Of a DNA stretch of 49,819 bases, positions 38,614-47,731 are shown piece after piece; position 1 is the first letter of the stretch; the number at the start of each line of letters is the position of its first letter. Where the stretch lies: contig JAISTS010000095.1 in assembly GCA_031272455.1 (NCBI GenBank), positions 1-49,819 of the forward strand, written 5' to 3'. This stretch comes from Tannerella sp. (GTDB lineage: Bacteria; Bacteroidota; Bacteroidia; Bacteroidales; Tannerellaceae). The notes below the pieces were generated by a model. It searched no databases. It saw nothing but the letters and a program-made list of their open reading frames with translations, and was not told the DNA's origin. The position numbers were made by a program, and so were the translations under genes.

Positions 38614-41600
38614 TTAAAACTTAATATTCAAACCTATCGTATATGTAGCCGGTATTGGATACGTTTGCGTATCTATTCCGTCCGGTATTTCGGGATTAAA
38701 CCCGTTGTATTTGAACATGGTCAGCGGTCGATCGGCAGTAAGCGAGATGCGCACCGACGGCAGATAGACGCCGAACAAATTCTTATTGAGGATGTTATAT
38801 CCAAGCTGTATGTTCTGTACGCGGAAGAACGAGCCGTCTTCAACAAAATATGTGCTCATCTTCTGGTTCCAGCCCTTGCGCAATCCGGCTGACGACGGAT
38901 ATTTGTCGGATGTGCCTTCACCGTGCCAGCGATTGATTGCCAAGTCGGCATCGAGATTGGTATCGTTAGTCCAGATATAATTGCCGCGCTTGCGGTTGAG
39001 TATCTTGTTGCCCGACTGTCCCATTATGCTCGCCGACAGGTCAATAGCCTTAAAACCAACGCCAAGATTGCCGCCATACATCATCGTCGGAAAATACGAA
39101 CCGAGCACTACGCGGTCGTCGTCGTTGATTTCGCCGTCGCCATTCTGGTTCTTATATTTGAAGTCGCCCGGCACAAGTCCGTTGGCGCGAGCTATCGGGT
39201 CAGCCTGTATCTCGGCTTCGTTCTGATATACACCTTCGACCTCATATCCAAAGAAAGCGAGCAGCGGCTGTCCGACTATGGAACGCTGACGAAACTCCGC
39301 CGAGCCGCCGTCAACGTATGGCTGCCCGTAGAGGTCGCGAACCTCGTTTTTCAAGGTCGAGATATTGACGCCGAGGCTGTAGCGGAAATCTTTCGTAACG
39401 TTGTCGTTCCAGTTGACTGCAAGTTCAAATCCCGAATTGCGGATGACGCCTACATTTTTCAACACCGTGCCTCCAACTGCCGGTATCGACACCGCTATGG
39501 CTGCATTTTTCGTGTCGCGGACATAATAGTCGGCTTCAATGCCCAGACGGTTGCCAAGAAATGCCGACGAGACGCCGATATTGGTTTCTTCGGTCATTTC
39601 CCATTTCAGCGACGAGTAAACGCCCGAAACATAAGTCCCCGAAACAAGCACATCGTTGAATGCGCCCGTCTCGATACTCGTTGTCAGCGCTCCGTCGCTC
39701 GCCTGAATTTTGTCGTTACCGAGTTGACCCCAGCTGGCACGAAGCTTCAGATAATCAATAAACGCATTGTCTTTCAGGAAATTCTCTTCAGAAAGCACCC
39801 ATCCGAGACCGACTGTCGGGAAATAACCCCATTTCTGCTGGTATTTTGAACTGCCATCGGCGCGGAACGTGCCGTATATCAGATATTTATTGTCGTAATT
39901 GTACGAAACGCGCCCGAAATACGATATTCCGTACTGACGCAAACCGCCGTCGAGCACATATTCCGTTTTGATTTCTTCAACCTGATCGAGATACCACGAC
40001 TGTTCCATATCCGTCGGGAAACGATAACCGTAAGCCTGCATCATACTGTACGATTCATCGCGGTACGACGAACCCGCCATCACAGTAAGATTGTGTCTGT
40101 CAAAGCTGTTTTGATATGTCAGAACGTTGTCCCATGTTATGTCGGAGTAGGTTTTTGTCCGTTTGATAAGTTCGGCATCGGCACGCTGGAAAGCATTGCC
40201 AACGTAATACGGCGTACGTACCTCGCGCTCTTCAATGCCTTTATATGCCTGATTATAAGTGGTTTTGAATGTCAACATCTTCGGAATAATGCTTATATCC
40301 GCATAGAAGTTAGTTAACAGGCTCTTAATCAGATGTCTGTTATTATAGCTTTCAATTGTCGGAAATGGATTTTGACCGCCGCGATAGCCTATATCCTGAG
40401 CGCTGGCATAATGTTTGGGCCATGCCTGAGTGTTCAATTCGTCATAAATAGGCAGGATCGGAATGGCGTAATAGGCTTCGTTCCAGACAGTATTCTCTTC
40501 GGGATACTGCGTCGCCTGACTCCATATCAGGTTGGCGCCGACCGTCAGCCAGTCCGTAGCCTTGAAGTCGAGCTTGCTGCGGAGATTATACCGCGCATAT
40601 TCGTTTTTCATATCAAGGACGCCCTGCTGGTCGAAATAGTTTATCCCGATGGCATAAGCCGCTTTGGGTGAGCCGCCTGCGATGTCAAGGCTGTAGTTCT
40701 GAATCGTCGCTGGACGCAGAATTTCCTTAAACCAGTCGGTGTTGACATCGGGCACATTAGGATTGATGCGACTGCGACCATAACGCTGCATAGCATTGCC
40801 GATATTGGCAATGTCGGTCGAAGAGCCCGACTCCATTGCCATCGCTACAAACTGCTCGGCGTTCGCCATCTTCAGCACGTTCTGCGCGTTCTGAACTCCG
40901 AAATAGCTGTCGAACGTGATTTCCGTCTTTTTGTCGTATCCGCCCGATTTGGTCTCGATAAGCACAACGCCATTCGCAGCCCTGACGCCATAAATAGCTG
41001 CAGATGAGGCATCTTTCAAGACCGAAATGCTTGTGATATCCGAAGGATTTAGGAAGTCGATGTCGTCGTAAAAAATCCCGTCCACAACGTACAGAGGAGC
41101 TTCATTGTTAAGCCATTCCACATTCAGAGCGTCTTTCTTGGGATACGAACCGATACCGCGAATCCTGACCGTAGGCGCCTTACCGGGCGTACCGCTGCTG
41201 ATGATTTGCATACCGGGCACCTTGCCTTGAAGCGACTGCATCGCTTGACCGGCAGGAGTCTTCATTATCTCTTCGGGACGGATGGTTGTGATCGACGAAG
41301 TGAGGTCTTTGACTTTCGATGTGCCGTAACCCACTACAATCACCTCGTTAATCAGCTGTGAATCTTCGCTTAACGCGATATTCAGGCTTTCGCTGTCAAC
41401 CTTGATTTCGCGCGAAGCATATCCCACGTACGAGACCGTAATCACAGCTCCGTAACCGGCGGGCACGGTAAGCACAAACTTACCATCCAAGTCGCTGACA
41501 ACACCTGTCGCAGTGCCATTGATGATTACATTGGCGCCGATAATCGGCTCGCCTGTCGAAGCGTCGGTGATGACGCCCGTAACGGTAACAGGTCCCTGAA

Positions 41601-41787
41601 ATTCGTCTGACATATCAACTAATTGATTATCGACGAAATAGGGGGGGGTATCGCCGGAATTGGCGCCCGTTGCCGAAACAGAAACAATACCAATAGCCAG
41701 AAATATCATCAGAAATTTCATGGTATTGACGAACTTCGGAACACCGTTTGAAGTAAACGGCGTTACTTGTTGATGAAGTTTTTGCAT
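38614..41787 (-). CDS. SusC/RagA-family TonB-dependent receptor (no STN domain), C8 tract near the 5' end
   Basis: 1057 aa; TVTGVITDASTGEPIIGANVIINGT, NEVIVVGYGTSKVKDLTSSI, SISVLKDASSAAIYGVRAANGVVLIETKSG. C8 on the coding strand at 41648-41641 (..GDTPPYF..). Confidence 0.94.
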   Translation of the reverse strand: MQKLHQQVTPFTSNGVPKFVNTMKFLMIFLAIGIVSVSATGANSGDTPPYFVDNQLVDMSDEFQGPVTVTGVITDASTGEPIIGANVIINGTATGVVSDLDGKFVLTVPAGYGAVITVSYVGYASREIKVDSESLNIALSEDSQLINEVIVVGYGTSKVKDLTSSITTIRPEEIMKTPAGQAMQSLQGKVPGMQIISSGTPGKAPTVRIRGIGSYPKKDALNVEWLNNEAPLYVVDGIFYDDIDFLNPSDITSISVLKDASSAAIYGVRAANGVVLIETKSGGYDKKTEITFDSYFGVQNAQNVLKMANAEQFVAMAMESGSSTDIANIGNAMQRYGRSRINPNVPDVNTDWFKEILRPATIQNYSLDIAGGSPKAAYAIGINYFDQQGVLDMKNEYARYNLRSKLDFKATDWLTVGANLIWSQATQYPEENTVWNEAYYAIPILPIYDELNTQAWPKHYASAQDIGYRGGQNPFPTIESYNNRHLIKSLLTNFYADISIIPKMLTFKTTYNQAYKGIEEREVRTPYYVGNAFQRADAELIKRTKTYSDITWDNVLTYQNSFDRHNLTVMAGSSYRDESYSMMQAYGYRFPTDMEQSWYLDQVEEIKTEYVLDGGLRQYGISYFGRVSYNYDNKYLIYGTFRADGSSKYQQKWGYFPTVGLGWVLSEENFLKDNAFIDYLKLRASWGQLGNDKIQASDGALTTSIETGAFNDVLVSGTYVSGVYSSLKWEMTEETNIGVSSAFLGNRLGIEADYYVRDTKNAAIAVSIPAVGGTVLKNVGVIRNSGFELAVNWNDNVTKDFRYSLGVNISTLKNEVRDLYGQPYVDGGSAEFRQRSIVGQPLLAFFGYEVEGVYQNEAEIQADPIARANGLVPGDFKYKNQNGDGEINDDDRVVLGSYFPTMMYGGNLGVGFKAIDLSASIMGQSGNKILNRKRGNYIWTNDTNLDADLAINRWHGEGTSDKYPSSAGLRKGWNQKMSTYFVEDGSFFRVQNIQLGYNILNKNLFGVYLPSVRISLTADRPLTMFKYNGFNPEIPDGIDTQTYPIPATYTIGLNIKF

Positions 41788-41818
41788 GTAATTAAGAATT
41801 TAGTTATTAAGTATTTAG

Positions 41819-42850
41819 TTAATATATTGTTACATTTTTATTGCTGATTTGATATTTGAATTTCCCGTTGACCGACATTATTTGCAGGATTTGGGCGAGG
41901 GTTTCGTCGTTCGTGAAATCGCCTGCAAAACGGCGTTCGCGGATATCGACATTCGAGATTGTGATCTTCACATCGAATTTGCGCTCAAGCGTGCGGATGA
42001 TTTCCTCAAACGTCTCGCCGTTGAACACCAAACCTCCTTCGATCCATCGCATCGTATTTTCTTGCGCACTAACGACTTGGGTGGTGTGCGTCGTTTTGTC
42101 GTAGCACGCTTTCTGGTGAGGATGAAGCAATGTATGTTCGTGTCCGGCAGTCAGATTCACCAAGCCTTCGAGCAGCACGACCGTTATCTGCCCGTTGTCG
42201 GGATAAGCATTGACATCGAAGCGCGTGCCGAGTACCCTCACTGTAGCATACATATTTTGAACGACAAACGGCAGCGCTTTGTTTTCGCTTACTTCAAAAT
42301 AAGCCTCGCCGTCGAGCTTGACATTGCGGTTTGTCCTGCCAAAATAGGTGTCGTAGCTGATTTTCGAGCCTGCGTTCAGCCATACGCCCGTGCCGTCAGC
42401 AAGCGTGATATGCATAGTTGAGCCGTTTGGCGTTTCCACCTCGACAGTAGCCATTATATCAGGCACTTTCACCTCAATATCCGCCGGAGTAAAATAGCGA
42501 TAAGTGAAATAACATGCGAGAACAACCGCGATGACTGCAGCTGCTGTTAATAAAAATTCAATTATATCATGGTAATGTACGCGAGAGAAAATCGACAAAC
42601 GCTGCTTTTTGTTGACTGTCGGCAAACTCTGCACTTTGCTGACAGTCGGCAAATTCTGTTCTTTGCTGACAGTCGGCAAACTTTGCTCTTTGCTGACAAC
42701 ACGCAACGAACCGTCCGCCAGCCCCGTTTTTTTCCTGAAGAAGCTGAAAGCAGCGTCGGCATCGAAAGTTCTATCCCGTTCCGAAAGCATAAGCAGGGCG
42801 TCAAGCCGTGTGTCTATGCGCTTTTTTCTGTTTATTTTGTTTGCCATCAC
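41819..42850 (-). CDS. FecR-family anti-sigma factor with internal 9-aa tandem repeat
   Basis: 343 aa; TVEVETPNGSTMHITLADGTGVWLNAGSKISYDTYFGRTNRNVKLDGEAYFEV; TM AAAVIAVVLACYFTYRYF; repeat SKEQSLPTV/SKEQNLPTV/SKVQSLPTV/NKKQRLSIF. Confidence 0.92.
   Translation of the reverse strand: MMANKINRKKRIDTRLDALLMLSERDRTFDADAAFSFFRKKTGLADGSLRVVSKEQSLPTVSKEQNLPTVSKVQSLPTVNKKQRLSIFSRVHYHDIIEFLLTAAAVIAVVLACYFTYRYFTPADIEVKVPDIMATVEVETPNGSTMHITLADGTGVWLNAGSKISYDTYFGRTNRNVKLDGEAYFEVSENKALPFVVQNMYATVRVLGTRFDVNAYPDNGQITVVLLEGLVNLTAGHEHTLLHPHQKACYDKTTHTTQVVSAQENTMRWIEGGLVFNGETFEEIIRTLERKFDVKITISNVDIRERRFAGDFTNDETLAQILQIMSVNGKFKYQISNKNVTIY
42611..42691. repeat. 27-bp tandem repeat, three clear copies plus degenerate flanks, in frame inside fecR
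   Basis: gttgactgtcggcaaactctgcacttt / gctgacagtcggcaaattctgttcttt / gctgacagtcggcaaactttgctcttt, then gctgac. Confidence 0.9.
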
Positions 42851-42902
42851 TAATAAGACAAACGCGAAGCATTTTCGGGTAAATCAGAAACGCATTTTTT
42901 TC

Positions 42903-43457
42903 TTACGTCTGCAAATAATCTTTCAACTCTTCGCGCAATTTTGCCAGCGCCGACTTGAGATGATATTTCACGTTGTTGACCGAAATATTTGTGCGACAGG
43001 CTATTTCGTCGTATTTAAGATTGTCGAAACGGCTCATACAGAAAATTTGCCGCGTGCGTGGAGGCAGGGCGTCAATAGCACTATCAACCTTCGCGCCAAG
43101 CTCGGTGCAGATCAGCTGATCGAGTGGAGTGTCATTATCAAACGGATCGTTTTGCATCTCATACTCAAAACTGTCAACAAGTTCGCGACCGCGCATCATC
43201 TGTGCAAGATAATTCAGACAGCGATTGCGCACCGATGTCAACAGATAGCTTCGGAGCGAAGTGTGGATATTCAGCTTGCTGCGCTTCTCCCAGAGCGCAA
43301 AAATCACATCACTGACAACTATTTCGGCGCCGACCGTGTCCCGCGTAAACTCAAAAGCAACGGCACAAAGCATTTTGTAGTAATGTTTGTACAGGTATTG
43401 GTAAGCCTTCTCTTGACCCGACTTCAAACCGTTAATGATGTCATTTTCAGATATCAT
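42903..43457 (-). CDS. ECF RNA polymerase sigma-70 factor
   Basis: Start MISENDIINGLKSGQEKAYQYLYKHYYKML; IDALPPRTRQIFCMSRFDNLKYDEIACRTNISVNNVKYHLKSALAKLRE. Confidence 0.92.
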   Translation of the reverse strand: MISENDIINGLKSGQEKAYQYLYKHYYKMLCAVAFEFTRDTVGAEIVVSDVIFALWEKRSKLNIHTSLRSYLLTSVRNRCLNYLAQMMRGRELVDSFEYEMQNDPFDNDTPLDQLICTELGAKVDSAIDALPPRTRQIFCMSRFDNLKYDEIACRTNISVNNVKYHLKSALAKLREELKDYLQT

Positions 43458-43599
43458 ATTGCTCTTCAAGTTTATCCGTTCCACATAGATTGACAGCAGT
43501 TTTGCAACGCTGATTTCTGTTCGCAAAGATATTGTTTTTTTGCGAATGATACACTTTTCAATTAAAATTCGTATTTTTGCAACAAAAACAAACCCGACA

Positions 43600-44979
43600 A
43601 TGAACATCAATCCATTAGCCAAACTTATCCTGACGATAGCCGCAGCACTTGCACCGATAGCAGCTTTCGGCGCCCAACCTGTTATCTATCAGATAGATAT
43701 CAATCTGGAAATCAATCGCACCTCACAGATTTACCTCAGCAAGGGCTTGGCTGAAGCGCAAACCGTCGGCGCCGATGCCGTGCTGTTGCACCTGAACACC
43801 TACGGCGGACTGCTCGACGCTGCCGACTCGATGCGCACCGCTATTCTCTACAGCCACGTGCCGGTCTATGTCTTTATCGACAACAACGCAGCTTCGGCAG
43901 GCGCACTCATCTCGCTGGCTTGCAAGAAGATATATATGCGCCAAGGATCCAATATCGGCGCGGCGACAGTTGTCAACGAGACCGGCAGCGCAATGCCCGA
44001 CAAATACCAGTCGTATATGCGCTCGCTGATGCGCTCAACCGCAGAGGCGCACGGCAAAGATACGCTCGTCAGCAATGGCGACACTACTTTTCGCTGGCGA
44101 CGCGACCCGCTTATCGCCGAAGCGATGGTCGATGAAAGCAGCGTCATCCCCAACCTTATCGACACCGGCAAAACGCTGACACTCACCGCCGAAGAAGCCG
44201 TCCGCTGGGGCTACTGCGACGGCATCGCCAACTCGGTTGACGAGGTCGTAACTCAGCTGATGCACTACGACGATTATAAACTGATGACCTTCAGACCTTC
44301 GTGGCAGGACGATTTGCGTGGATTTCTGATGAATCCCATCCTGCAATCCATACTTATATTGCTGATTATCGGAGGGATATACTTTGAATTGCAGACGCCG
44401 GGCATAGGCTTTCCGCTGGCTGCCGCCGTCGTCGCCGCAGTGCTCTATTTCGCCCCGCTATATATCGAAGGGCTGGCGGAAAACTGGGAAATAATGGTTT
44501 TTGCGCTCGGTTTGATCCTGATTGCCATTGAGATATTCGTCATTCCTGGCTTCGGCGTAACCGGTATCGGCGGCATCATCCTCGTCATCGCCGGCTTTAT
44601 CCTGTGCCTGCTCGACAATATCCGTTTCAACTTTTCGGGCGTAGGGTTTACCGATGCCGGACGGGCTATCGTCATTGTGCTGTCGGGCGTACTGCTCGGT
44701 TCGCTGCTAACGCTCTGGCTGTCAGACCGTATCGGGCGCAAGGGCGTGCTGCGGCGCGTGGCTCTCGAAGCCGACCTCGAAGATGCCGTTTCCGCTCCCC
44801 CGCTCGACGATCTCGTGGGGCTTGAGGGCGTCGCCTCAACGGTGCTGCGACCTTCCGGCAAGGTGATTATCGACGGTATTTCATACGACGGAGTATCAGA
44901 ATCGGGCTTTATCGAACAGGGCGCTGCGGTGCGCATCATACGTTACGAAAACGCTCAGGTCTATGTCGAAACGACATAA
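43600..44979 (+). CDS. NfeD-family membrane protein (ClpP-class serine protease domain plus C-terminal NfeD domain)
   Basis: 459 aa from MNINPLAKL; DAVLLHLNTYGGLLDAADSMR, FIDNNAASAGALISLACKKIYMRQGSNIGAATVV; multi-TM; OB-like C-terminus LEGVASTVLRPSGKVIIDGISYDGVSESGFIEQGAAVRII. Confidence 0.92.
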   Translation: MNINPLAKLILTIAAALAPIAAFGAQPVIYQIDINLEINRTSQIYLSKGLAEAQTVGADAVLLHLNTYGGLLDAADSMRTAILYSHVPVYVFIDNNAASAGALISLACKKIYMRQGSNIGAATVVNETGSAMPDKYQSYMRSLMRSTAEAHGKDTLVSNGDTTFRWRRDPLIAEAMVDESSVIPNLIDTGKTLTLTAEEAVRWGYCDGIANSVDEVVTQLMHYDDYKLMTFRPSWQDDLRGFLMNPILQSILILLIIGGIYFELQTPGIGFPLAAAVVAAVLYFAPLYIEGLAENWEIMVFALGLILIAIEIFVIPGFGVTGIGGIILVIAGFILCLLDNIRFNFSGVGFTDAGRAIVIVLSGVLLGSLLTLWLSDRIGRKGVLRRVALEADLEDAVSAPPLDDLVGLEGVASTVLRPSGKVIIDGISYDGVSESGFIEQGAAVRIIRYENAQVYVETT

Positions 44980-44982
44980 CAG

Positions 44983-45666
44983 CTAATTCCCTTTCGTCAG
45001 CAGATATTCGCGTAAGCCAGCCTGCCGCAACTTGCATGCCGGGCAATGCCCGCAACCGTCGGCAACGACGCCGTTGTAACAGGTCAAGGTCTGAGTGCGC
45101 ACTAAGTCGAACACGCCCAGCCTGTCTGCCAAAGCCCAAATCTCCGCCTTATTCAGCCACATCAAAGGAGTATGTATGACGAAATGCTCATCCATAGCAA
45201 GATTGAGCGTAACGTTGGCTGAACGGATAAACGTGTCGCGACAGTCGGGATAACCGCTGTAATCCGCCTGCGACACGCCCGTAACAATATTCCTGATATT
45301 GTGCTCGCGGGCTGCAACAGCCGCAAAAGTCAGAAACATCAAATTACGCCCGGGCACAAAGGTGTTGGGATACGAATCCGACGGCTTCTCCTGATCCATA
45401 ACGACCGACGGATTAGTCAACGAATTGTCAGCCAAGCGACTGATTATGCTCGCATCAAGCGTCTGAAACGGCACATTTGCCCCGTCGGCTATTTTTTTCG
45501 CCGCCTCCACTTCCGCCGAATGTCGCTGCCCGTACATTATGCACAACGTCCGCACCTCCTCGAAACGCTCCAGCGCCCAAAATAAACACGTCGTCGAATC
45601 CTGACCTCCCGAATGAAGTACAAACGCCGAACGATTGTCGGGTATGATTTGCTTTTCCATCATCAT
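44983..45666 (-). CDS. queC: 7-cyano-7-deazaguanine synthase
   Basis: [20 protein letters not shown]-loop; [34 protein letters not shown] zinc motif. Start 45666 or 45660. Confidence 0.94.
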   Translation of the reverse strand: MMMEKQIIPDNRSAFVLHSGGQDSTTCLFWALERFEEVRTLCIMYGQRHSAEVEAAKKIADGANVPFQTLDASIISRLADNSLTNPSVVMDQEKPSDSYPNTFVPGRNLMFLTFAAVAAREHNIRNIVTGVSQADYSGYPDCRDTFIRSANVTLNLAMDEHFVIHTPLMWLNKAEIWALADRLGVFDLVRTQTLTCYNGVVADGCGHCPACKLRQAGLREYLLTKGN

Positions 45667-45794
45667 CTTTCTGTTTTGCGCAAAGATACGCGAAATTTTC
45701 GGAAAAATTATCCCCGCCACTCGCGCGTACATATTAATAAAATGTATGATAATAGAAATTTTTAGTATTTTTAACATTTAAAATTGCATTTTTA

Positions 45795-45826
45795 TTTGGC
45801 AGTATGAAAAATTGTCCGTTCCTTTG
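45795..45826 (+). promoter_or_regulatory. Bacteroidota-type promoter for the SPFH gene
   Basis: TTTG (45795-45798), N20, TTCCTTTG (45819-45826). Confidence 0.5.
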
Positions 45827-45870
45827 CAGCATCAAAATAATATCATTTTAATATTAATTTAATTTCAACG

Positions 45871-46833
45871 ATGATGGATACAAAAGAAAAGAATTTTAAC
45901 GGATTGAGATTGCAGGGAATACAGATTTTGGTGTGTCATATCCTGCTGATTATTGCTCTTGTAGTTGGTTTTATCTGGCTACTGAACATTTTTTCGGAAA
46001 ACTCGTGGGAGCTTGTCGCCACGATAATAGCTTTTCCGATACTTATGCTGATCGTTTGCTTTGGTTTTGCCGGTTATATGCAGATTGAGCCAAACGAGGC
46101 GCGGGTTCTGGTGTTTTTCGGTAAATATCGCGGGACGGTCAAGGACGACGGTTTTTTCTGGGTAAACCCGTTTTTCGCCAAGAAAAAGCTGACTTTGCGG
46201 GCGCGAAACCTTGATGCCGAGCCTATTAAGGTAAACGACAAAAAAGGCAACCCCATTATGATCGGTCAGGTGCTGGTCTGGCGGGTGGTGAACACCTACA
46301 AAGCGACTTTCGACATCGACAGCAGCAGCCATGCCCAGATCAGCGCAAACAACATCGTGCTGCCCAACAAGATGAAGGCTTACGAGAATTTTGTCAAAGT
46401 ACAGTCGGATGCGGCTTTGCGCTTTGTTGCAGGCTTGTATTCGTACGACAACATGGAAAACGAAGACGAGAAGCTGACACTCCGCAGCGGAGGCGAAGAA
46501 ATCAACGAGATTTTGGAAAAGCAACTCAACGAGCGCCTCTCGATCGCAGGTATCGAAGTGATGGAGGCGAGGGTCAATTATTTGGCGTATGCGCCTGAAA
46601 TTGCTGCCGTTATGCTCCGTCGTCAGCAAGCCGACGCCATCATCAGCGCCCGCGAAAAAATTGTCGATGGCGCGGTTGGGATGGTCAAAATGGCGCTGGC
46701 GAAACTGTCGGACGAAGGCGTTGTGGAACTCGACGAAGAACGCAAGGCGGCAATGGTAACTAACTTAATGGTAGTGCTTTGCAGCGACCAACCCGCGCAG
46801 CCGATCGTTAATTCGGGAACGCTTTATAATTGA
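45871..46833 (+). CDS. SPFH/Band 7 domain membrane protein
   Basis: 320 aa; two N-terminal TMs; IEPNEARVLVFFGKYRGTVKDDGFFWVNPFFAKKKLTLRARNLD; AREKIVDGAVGMVKMAL. Confidence 0.92.
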   Translation: MMDTKEKNFNGLRLQGIQILVCHILLIIALVVGFIWLLNIFSENSWELVATIIAFPILMLIVCFGFAGYMQIEPNEARVLVFFGKYRGTVKDDGFFWVNPFFAKKKLTLRARNLDAEPIKVNDKKGNPIMIGQVLVWRVVNTYKATFDIDSSSHAQISANNIVLPNKMKAYENFVKVQSDAALRFVAGLYSYDNMENEDEKLTLRSGGEEINEILEKQLNERLSIAGIEVMEARVNYLAYAPEIAAVMLRRQQADAIISAREKIVDGAVGMVKMALAKLSDEGVVELDEERKAAMVTNLMVVLCSDQPAQPIVNSGTLYN

Positions 46834-46858
46834 GAATTGAGAATTGAGAATTAAGAAT
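46832..46858. repeat. 7-bp tandem repeat (GAGAATT), about four copies, overlapping the SPFH stop codon
   Basis: gagaattgagaattgagaattaagaatt directly after the last SPFH codon. Confidence 0.75.
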
Positions 46859-46864
46859 TAAAAG

Positions 46865-46966
46865 ATGGGGTGGAGCTATGAAGGATGGAATATTCTACGA
46901 AAGACAGACGTTTTTGAGAAGGATGGCAAAAAGTTGTTTATCGGCAAGAAATACAGGAAATGTTAA
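46865..46966 (+). CDS. Putative 33-aa small protein
   Basis: ATG at 46865 to TAA at 46964-46966: MGWSYEGWNILRKTDVFEKDGKKLFIGKKYRKC. Stop overlaps the next start (ATGTTAA). Confidence 0.45.
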   Translation: MGWSYEGWNILRKTDVFEKDGKKLFIGKKYRKC

Positions 46967-47187
46967 AGGAAAGTAAGACGAAAACCTTTGTGCTTCGCAT
47001 AGATGCTACTACTATGGCGGCTGTTGAGCGCTGGGCAGGCGACGAGTTCCGTAGCGTCAACGGGCAGATTTTGTTTATCCTCAACGAAGCGCTGAGACGA
47101 CACGGACGGCTGCCAAAGAAAAAAGAGCCGAAGCCGCCTAAAGCCGAAAAGCCAATGGCAACAAAGCCGCCGCCGAGTCAACACTGA
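46960..47187 (+). CDS. Arc/ribbon-helix-helix-like small protein
   Basis: 75 aa; KTFVLRIDATTMAAVERWAGDEFRSVNGQILFILNEALRRHGR, then a Lys/Pro-rich tail. Confidence 0.75.
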   Translation: MLKESKTKTFVLRIDATTMAAVERWAGDEFRSVNGQILFILNEALRRHGRLPKKKEPKPPKAEKPMATKPPPSQH

Positions 47188-47611
47188 CAGTTTCGTCGAT
47201 GCCAAACATCACGACGCGCACTGCGACGCCCTGCCGCTGCTCCGTTTCGAGCAGCACCTGCCGACAGGCTCCACAGGGCGCGATGAGGTCGTGTACCGCC
47301 TCGCCGTCGAGCGCCACCACAGCAAGCATCCTTACCGCCGTATCGGGATAATTGGCGCCCGCAGCATACAACGCCACCCGCTCGGCGCACATACCCGACG
47401 GATATGCCGCATTTTCCTGATTATTAGCCGTTACGGTCGTGCCATCCGCCAGAACAGCCACCGCACCGACACGCAAACGCGAATACGGGGCGTAAGCCTT
47501 GCGCGCGGCATCGACAGCAAGCGTCTTCAGACGCAACATCTCGTCCGACAAGTCATTATTGTCGGTTCTGTGCGCCCTGAACGCGATTTCGATAGTTTGT
47601 CCGCTATTCAT
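47138..47611 (-). CDS. cdd: Cytidine deaminase
   Basis: Start MNSGQTIEIAFRAH; NQENAAYPSGMCAERVALYAAGANYP and APCGACRQVLLE zinc motifs. Confidence 0.93.
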   Translation of the reverse strand: MNSGQTIEIAFRAHRTDNNDLSDEMLRLKTLAVDAARKAYAPYSRLRVGAVAVLADGTTVTANNQENAAYPSGMCAERVALYAAGANYPDTAVRMLAVVALDGEAVHDLIAPCGACRQVLLETEQRQGVAVRVVMFGIDETVSVDSAAALLPLAFRL

Positions 47612-47731
47612 AATGCCATATTTTCGTAAAAATTTTCGACAAAAATAGCAAAAATGCACGCAGGATGCAAATAAAATGCTATCTTTGACGTCGGAAAAAT
47701 ATCCATTGATACATAAAAATAACTAAACGAA

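Noticed and set aside
38923-39849. Plus-strand 308-aa ORF
   Set aside because: Antisense to the SusC barrel; composition typical of shadow ORFs.
42562-42853. Short ORFs on both strands made of the 27-bp repeats
   Set aside because: Alternative-frame readings of the tandem repeat; only the FecR frame has family features.
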